From: an uncultured Lachnospiraceae bacterium | GTDB lineage: Bacteria; Bacillota_A; Clostridia; Lachnospirales; Lachnospiraceae | Direction of reading: 5' to 3' | Assembly: GCA_910587495.1 (NCBI GenBank) | Contig: CAJUMT010000046.1 | Coordinates: forward strand, 1-19,016 | Length of the DNA: 19,016 nucleotides | Part shown: in pieces, positions 14,455 through 19,016 of the stretch | How positions within the stretch are numbered: the stretch's first letter is position 1 | How the letters are laid out: each line of letters begins with the position of its first letter | Translations under genes and position numbers: made by a program | The notes under the pieces: model-generated | The model's input: only the letters and a program-made list of their open reading frames with translations | Databases searched by the model: none | What the model was told of the DNA's origin: nothing

Positions 14455-16602
14455 ATGAAGGACAAAATTTTTGGTGTACTGCAGCGTGTCGGAAGATCAT
14501 TTATGCTCCCGATCGCAATCCTGCCAGTGGCAGGTCTGTTACTTGGTGTAGGCGGTTCGTTTACCAATGAGACCATGTTAAAAGCTTATGGACTTATGGG
14601 AATCATGGGACCGGGGACGATGCTGCATGCGATTTTGCAGGTTATGAGCGCCGCCGGAGATATCGTGTTTGCCAATCTTCCGATTATCTTTGCCATGGGT
14701 GTTGCCATCGGTATGGCAAAGAAGGAAAAAGAAGTGGCCGCTCTGTCGGCGGCGATTGCATTTTTCATTATGCATGCTTCCATTGGCGCCATGATCGTAA
14801 ATAACGGCGGATCAGAATCCATGTTGGAGGGTGCTACTACGTCCGTGGTGGGGATTACGTCCTTGCAGATGGGTGTTTTTGGCGGTATCATTGTAGGTCT
14901 TGGCGTGTCCGCACTGCATAATAAGTTTTATAAGATAGAATTGCCTCAGGTACTATCTTTCTTCGGCGGGACGCGATTTGTACCTATTGTCTGCGGCCTT
15001 GCCTATACGGTAGTAGGCATTCTGATGTTTTTCATATGGCCTGTGATTCAGCAGGGAATCTATGCCATCGGCGGTGTGGTACTTGAGTCCGGCTATGTTG
15101 GAACCTGGGTCTATGGTTTGATGGAGCGTGCGCTCATTCCTTTCGGGCTTCACCATGTGTTTTATCTTCCTTTCTGGCAGACGGCTCTGGGCGGAACCAT
15201 GGAAGTGGGAGGACGCGTAGTAGAAGGCGCCCAGAATATTTTCTTTGCGCAGCTTGCAGACCCGACGGTAGAACAATTCGCAGTATCGGCTACCCGCTTT
15301 ATGGCTGGTAAATTCCCGCTGATGATCTTCGGCCTTCCGGGTGCGGCGCTGGCCATGTATAAAGTGGCAAAGCCGGAGAAAAAAGAAGCAGTGGCAGGCC
15401 TTTTACTTTCCGCGGCACTGACCTCAATGTTGACCGGTATCACGGAGCCTCTGGAATTTACATTCTTGTTTGTGGCGCCGCTTCTGTATGTGATTCACTG
15501 TGTTTTTGCAGGACTTGCATATATGCTGATGCATGTGTTTTCTGTCGGTGTAGGTATGACTTTCTCCGGCGGCCTGATCGATATGTTCCTGTTTGGTATC
15601 CTGCAGGGGAATGCGAAGACCAACTGGATCTGGATCGTGGTAGTAGGTGTTGTATATTTTGCTGTATATTACCTGCTGTTCTTGTTTTTGATTGCAAAAA
15701 TGGATTTAAAGACGCCTGGAAGAGACGACAGCGAGGAAGTGAAATTGTACCGCAGAAGTGATGTGGACGCAAAGAAAAACGGCGGCGCGGGGGCAAACGG
15801 CGCGGTTTCCGAGGAGGACGCGCTTTCCGAAGCCATCACGAGAGGTCTTGGCGGCAAGAAAAATATCTCTGATGTGGACTGCTGCGCGACAAGGCTTCGC
15901 TGCACCGTGCATAAATCAGAGTTGGTAGACGACGGTCTGTTAAAATCCACCGGCGCTTCCGGCGTAGTCCATAAAGGAAACGGCGTACAGGTCATTTACG
16001 GCCCAAGAGTTACAGTGATTAAATCTAATCTGGAAGATTATCTGGAGACGGCTCCGGATGAAGAATACATTCCGAATGCCGGTACAGCAGCTAGAGAAAC
16101 TGCTCCTGTTCAGGAAAAAACGACCGGAAAAGTGGTAAAATCAGATATCATATACAGCCCGGTAAACGGAACAGCGGCAGATTTATCTGAAACGCCGGAC
16201 GAAGCATTTGCAGGAAGGATGATGGGAGACGGCGCGATGGTCATTCCGGAGGACGGAGAAGTCAGAGCGCCGGAGGACGGAGAAGTCAGCTTTGTATTTG
16301 AGACAAAGCACGCCATCGGGTTTGAGACCGCGTCCGGAATCGCCATGCTGCTTCATATGGGAATTGATACCGTAAATTTAAACGGGCAGGGATTTGAGGT
16401 ATTTGTAAATAACGGAGATAAAGTAAAAAGAGGCGACCTTCTGATGAAGATGGACGTGGAATTTTTAAAGAAAAACGCGCCGTCTCTGGCATCGCCGGTG
16501 CTTTGCACGGAATTAACCGATCATCAGAAGATCCGTCTGTTAAAAACAGGCAATGTAAAAGCAGGAGACGAGCTGTATGCAGTAGATACTTACGAAAGCT
16601 AA
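14455..16602 (+). CDS. PTS glucose-type permease, EIICBA fusion
   Basis: Takes up and phosphorylates a hexose, probably glucose or N-acetylglucosamine, using phosphate passed from HPr. The start is fixed by AGGAGGG (14442-14448), six bases before ATG. Residues 1-420 are the membrane EIIC domain with about ten hydrophobic segments and the conserved ITEPLEF. EIIB follows, with phosphorylated C477 in DCCATRLR. The C-terminal EIIA has active-site H634 (LLHMGIDTV) and supporting H619 (TKHAIG). At 715 aa all three domains are complete. EIIA holds a 24-bp direct repeat. Expression should be controlled by leader antitermination, and the antiterminator gene follows. Domain order and regulator support a ptsG/glcT-type system, but sugar specificity within the glucose family cannot be read from sequence, so no symbol is given. 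Confidence 0.93.
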   Translation: MKDKIFGVLQRVGRSFMLPIAILPVAGLLLGVGGSFTNETMLKAYGLMGIMGPGTMLHAILQVMSAAGDIVFANLPIIFAMGVAIGMAKKEKEVAALSAAIAFFIMHASIGAMIVNNGGSESMLEGATTSVVGITSLQMGVFGGIIVGLGVSALHNKFYKIELPQVLSFFGGTRFVPIVCGLAYTVVGILMFFIWPVIQQGIYAIGGVVLESGYVGTWVYGLMERALIPFGLHHVFYLPFWQTALGGTMEVGGRVVEGAQNIFFAQLADPTVEQFAVSATRFMAGKFPLMIFGLPGAALAMYKVAKPEKKEAVAGLLLSAALTSMLTGITEPLEFTFLFVAPLLYVIHCVFAGLAYMLMHVFSVGVGMTFSGGLIDMFLFGILQGNAKTNWIWIVVVGVVYFAVYYLLFLFLIAKMDLKTPGRDDSEEVKLYRRSDVDAKKNGGAGANGAVSEEDALSEAITRGLGGKKNISDVDCCATRLRCTVHKSELVDDGLLKSTGASGVVHKGNGVQVIYGPRVTVIKSNLEDYLETAPDEEYIPNAGTAARETAPVQEKTTGKVVKSDIIYSPVNGTAADLSETPDEAFAGRMMGDGAMVIPEDGEVRAPEDGEVSFVFETKHAIGFETASGIAMLLHMGIDTVNLNGQGFEVFVNNGDKVKRGDLLMKMDVEFLKKNAPSLASPVLCTELTDHQKIRLLKTGNVKAGDELYAVDTYES
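16246..16289 (+). repeat. 24-bp-period direct repeat in the EIIA coding region
   Basis: A 20-base sequence (16246-16265) is repeated exactly at 16270-16289. It encodes PEDGEV twice (PEDGEVRAPEDGEV). EIIA proteins commonly have a similar P-x-G-x-V-x-A-P-x-D-G-E-V strand pair, so the protein duplication is normal. The exact DNA identity is not, and suggests recent duplication, gene conversion or slippage. Confidence 0.85.
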
Positions 16603-16641
16603 ATGGTTTACATTGACTGAATGTCTGTGGGGGAGAAAAGT

Positions 16642-17487
16642 ATGTACAGAGTGAAGAAGACGTTGAACCACAATACGGTGATTGTCATTGGAATGGATGA
16701 CAACCGAGAATACCTTTTGATCGGAAAGGGAGTTGGATTTGGAAAAAAGGTCAGTGAGCGGATGGAAGCGCCGGAAGGCTGTACTGTCTATTCTCTTCAG
16801 GAGAAGACAGAACGGGGTTCGGCGACGGAGCTTGTAAAAGATCTTAATCCGGTCTTTTTGGAGATCGCAGAGCAGGTATTAAAAGAAGCAGAGAGCGTCT
16901 TTGGCAAGATCGATTGGAGCATACTTTTCCCTATGGCGGACCATATCGCGTTCGCGGTAAAAAGGATACAAAACAAAGAGCAGATCAGCAACCCGCTGAC
17001 CGGGGATATACGGGCGCTGTTCCATATGGAATATAAGACGGCGGAATGCATTATCCCTATATTAAAAGAACGGTTGGGGATTGAGATAGATGAACATGAA
17101 GTGGGATATATCGCCCTTCATATCCATTCTGCTATTGAGGATGAGAATGTGGCGCTTTCTATGCAGATCGCCAGGACGCGCCGGGAATGTATTCAGATGG
17201 TGGAGGAAGAGACAGGATTATCTATTGATGTGATGTCCCTGTCTTACAACCGGCTTATGAACCATGTGCGCTATATGGCGGCGCGGGCCATGAAAGGTGA
17301 AAGACTAAGGCTGGACATGAACGACTATATGTCTGTAAAATTCCCGGATGAATTTCGGATAGCTTCTACGGTGTGCGGCCATCTGGGAAAATATTTGAAA
17401 AAGCCGCTGGATCCGGTGGAGATTGGGTATCTGGCAATGCATATACAAAGAGTGTCCGCAGAGCAGGAGGGGGGTGCGCCCCGGTAA
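16642..17487 (+). CDS. BglG/LicT/GlcT-family transcription antiterminator
   Basis: An RNA-binding regulator that stabilises a RAT hairpin and prevents leader termination, switched by PTS phosphorylation. The start at 16642 (MYRVKKTLNHNTVIVI) follows GGGGGAG (about 16628-16634) and fits the family; an in-frame ATG at 16621 lacks a good site. Residues 1-55 are the CAT RNA-binding domain with GKGVGFGKK. PRD1 (about 65-170) has H101 (MADHIAF) and H160 (ALHIHSA). PRD2 (about 171-275) has H208 (MNHVRY) and H267 (AMHIQRV). All four regulatory histidines are present. It is 281 aa, the usual size. Lying 39 bp after the permease gene, it is probably in the same operon and so controls its own synthesis through the RAT at 14315. 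Confidence 0.93.
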   Translation: MYRVKKTLNHNTVIVIGMDDNREYLLIGKGVGFGKKVSERMEAPEGCTVYSLQEKTERGSATELVKDLNPVFLEIAEQVLKEAESVFGKIDWSILFPMADHIAFAVKRIQNKEQISNPLTGDIRALFHMEYKTAECIIPILKERLGIEIDEHEVGYIALHIHSAIEDENVALSMQIARTRRECIQMVEEETGLSIDVMSLSYNRLMNHVRYMAARAMKGERLRLDMNDYMSVKFPDEFRIASTVCGHLGKYLKKPLDPVEIGYLAMHIQRVSAEQEGGAPR

Positions 17488-17491
17488 ATGG

Positions 17492-17545
17492 AAAAACCGG
17501 TCGTTTCTACAGCAGAGATCAGCTGTGGGACGACCGGTTCTTTTA
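17492..17545 (+). terminator. terminator of the PTS operon
   Basis: AACCGGTCGT (17495-17504) pairs with ACGACCGGTT (17530-17539). A second inner stem CTACAGC/GCTGTGG supports it. A-run before, CTTTT after. Confidence 0.9.
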
Positions 17546-17562
17546 TATTCTGTGGGGGATAC

Positions 17563-17591
17563 TTGAAAGAAAAAAAGGGGAATGCTATAAT
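17563..17591 (+). promoter_or_regulatory. promoter of the helicase gene
   Basis: TTGAAA (17563-17568), 17-base spacer, TATAAT (17586-17591), with TG one base before the -10 box (extended -10). A near-consensus sigma-A promoter directly after the PTS operon terminator. It gives a leader of about 60 bases. Confidence 0.8.
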
Positions 17592-17660
17592 TGAGGGCAA
17601 GTACAAAAGAAAGCATGCGTATATCGTCATTACAGACGAATCGCAGAGAAACAAAAGAAC

Positions 17661-19016
17661 ATGATCAGATGGCTGAAAAACATATTCAGAAAACATATAG
17701 CAGATGAGAAAACTTCGGTCGAAGTGACCGGAAAACATGCGGAACTTCTTGCATGGGAACAGTTTGTGGAAACACTGCATGATGCAGACCATTATATCTC
17801 CAGAAAAGAGTATCTGCCGGAGGTTCAGCGATTTTCGGAGACCATGCAGTTCATTAAAATGATCGACGAGAATCATCTCTTGGAAGATTACTGCCAGAAG
17901 AACGGGTTTTTGATCGAAAAAGCAAGAGATTTATATGCAAAATACGAGCATATAACCGACCTGGTGGATCAGATCAATGACAGCTATGTGAGTCGGAAGC
18001 TGGCCGAAGAAAAGGACTACCTTGATGAGATCTTGAAGGACATAGATCCGGTGATCCGGCTGGATGAAGACCAGAGAAAAGCTGTTATCTCTGATGAGGA
18101 TTATAGCCTGGTTATCGCCGGCGCCGGCGCGGGGAAAACGACGACGGTGGCGGCCAAGGTCAAATATCTGGTAGAAAAGCAGCGTGTTGATCCCGGCCAG
18201 ATCCTTATTATCTCCTTTACGAATAAGGCGGTCAACGAGCTTCGGGAAAAGATCAACCGGGACTTAAATATTCCGTGCCCCATCGGCACCTTTCATGCTA
18301 CCGGCAATACGATCCTTCACAAAAATGATCCGGAAAAGCTGAATATTGTAGACGGGAGCAAACTGTATTACTGCGTGCAGGGGTATTTTCGGGATACGAT
18401 TCTCAAAGACCCCAGTGTGGTCAACAGCCTGATTTTGTTTTTTGCTTCTTATTTTGACACGCCCTATGAGGGTGATGATCTCAATCATTTTTTTAATCAT
18501 ATGGCTAAAGCTAATTACGCAACCATGCGGAGTGAGCTGGATGATTTTAAAGAAGAAGTGATCGACCGGAAGAGCAGGAAGAAAATTACGATTCAAAATG
18601 AGATCGTCAGATCCATTCAGGAGGTGGAAGTCGCCAACTTTCTCTATCTCCATGGAATAGATTATGTATATGAACCTGTCTATCCATACCATATCCTGAT
18701 GTCTTCCAAGCCTTATACCCCTGATTTTAAAATTACCCAGGGAGATCATACCGCCTATATTGAACATTTTGGTATTACCGAGGACGGAAAGAATTTTCTG
18801 TACGATGAGGAGACGCTGGCGGCATACAAAAAGGCGATCCATGATAAGATCCGTCTGCATCGGCAGCATGGAACCGAACTGATCTATACCTTTTCCTCTT
18901 ATAAGGATAAGCGGAGTATCTCGGAACATCTGGAAGAAAAACTGCTGGAACATGGATTCCGGCTAAACAAACGCCCGAATGAAGAAATCGTGAAAAAGCT
19001 GATTGCTCTGGAGGAA
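17661..19016 (+). CDS. UvrD/HelD-like superfamily 1 DNA helicase (3' partial)
   Basis: The N-terminal 452 residues of an ATP-dependent DNA helicase related to helicase IV (HelD), running off the window. ATG 17661 begins MIRWLKNIFRKHIADEKTSV. No strong ribosome binding site precedes it, but the frame is blocked by TGA at 17592 and no other ATG/GTG/TTG lies between. After about 130 charged, helical residues come the Q motif (DEDQRKAV, Q138), Walker A (AGAGAGKTT, K159), motif Ia (ISFTNKAVNEL) and GTFHATG. Residues about 340-375 (YTPDFKI, D355; YIEHFGI, E368) resemble the nuclease-like insertion seen in HelD-type helicases. The Walker B and later motifs lie beyond the window. It probably acts in DNA repair or recombination. 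It has its own promoter. Confidence 0.88.
   Translation, partial: MIRWLKNIFRKHIADEKTSVEVTGKHAELLAWEQFVETLHDADHYISRKEYLPEVQRFSETMQFIKMIDENHLLEDYCQKNGFLIEKARDLYAKYEHITDLVDQINDSYVSRKLAEEKDYLDEILKDIDPVIRLDEDQRKAVISDEDYSLVIAGAGAGKTTTVAAKVKYLVEKQRVDPGQILIISFTNKAVNELREKINRDLNIPCPIGTFHATGNTILHKNDPEKLNIVDGSKLYYCVQGYFRDTILKDPSVVNSLILFFASYFDTPYEGDDLNHFFNHMAKANYATMRSELDDFKEEVIDRKSRKKITIQNEIVRSIQEVEVANFLYLHGIDYVYEPVYPYHILMSSKPYTPDFKITQGDHTAYIEHFGITEDGKNFLYDEETLAAYKKAIHDKIRLHRQHGTELIYTFSSYKDKRSISEHLEEKLLEHGFRLNKRPNEEIVKKLIALEE

Overview
The window looks like part of a chromosome of a gut-type Clostridia, most likely a Lachnospiraceae member. The grounds are moderate GC, strong AGGAGG-type ribosome binding sites, a glucose PTS/BglG-family antiterminator pair, a CwlC-like cytoplasmic-start amidase and large secreted BspA/Big-type surface proteins. 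The assignment to family rests on recall of gene style, not on a marker gene.

Layout. Bases 2-1946 hold the 3' end of a NorD/CobT-type VWA-domain protein gene (its 5' end lies off the window) and two small unknown proteins. An 88-94 bp inverted-repeat element lies between the two small genes. Bases 2199-4230 hold a membrane-anchored polysaccharide deacetylase followed 10 bp later by the replication-associated ATPase RarA. A convergent, bidirectional terminator separates rarA from a minus-strand N-acetylmuramoyl-L-alanine amidase (4278-5027) that has only half a SPOR domain.

Bases 5291-14133 are the accessory core: two adjacent genes for large secreted proteins. The first (5291-8419) has a signal peptide, a Big_3-like Ig domain, an InlB-type B-repeat and about seven MBG-like beta repeats. 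The second (8464-14133, 1889 codons) has a signal peptide, an acidic linker, BspA-type leucine-rich repeats, carboxypeptidase-regulatory-like and other beta domains, and a central helical/hydrophobic island. Both reading frames are continuous but are cut by in-frame stop codons: TAA at 8054 in the first, and TAA at 8656 and TGA at 10906 in the second. There is no frameshift, and the domains run straight across at least two of the stops. This is the strongest anomaly in the window. The first gene is preceded by a hairpin and a UUCG-capped intrinsic terminator, which suggests an attenuated leader or a small RNA.

Bases 14214-17545 hold a carbohydrate PTS operon with a clear control region: promoter TTGACA-17-TACTTT, a RAT-type antiterminator hairpin that overlaps a perfect terminator stem, then the three-domain EIICBA permease gene and the gene for a BglG/LicT/GlcT-family antiterminator. 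The antiterminator probably lets RNA polymerase pass the leader when the sugar is present. Because its own gene is downstream, the circuit would be self-reinforcing. A strong terminator closes the operon.

From 17563 a good promoter (TTGAAA-17-TATAAT) drives a UvrD/HelD-type DNA helicase gene that runs off the end of the window. No tRNA, rRNA, CRISPR array or complete insertion sequence was seen.
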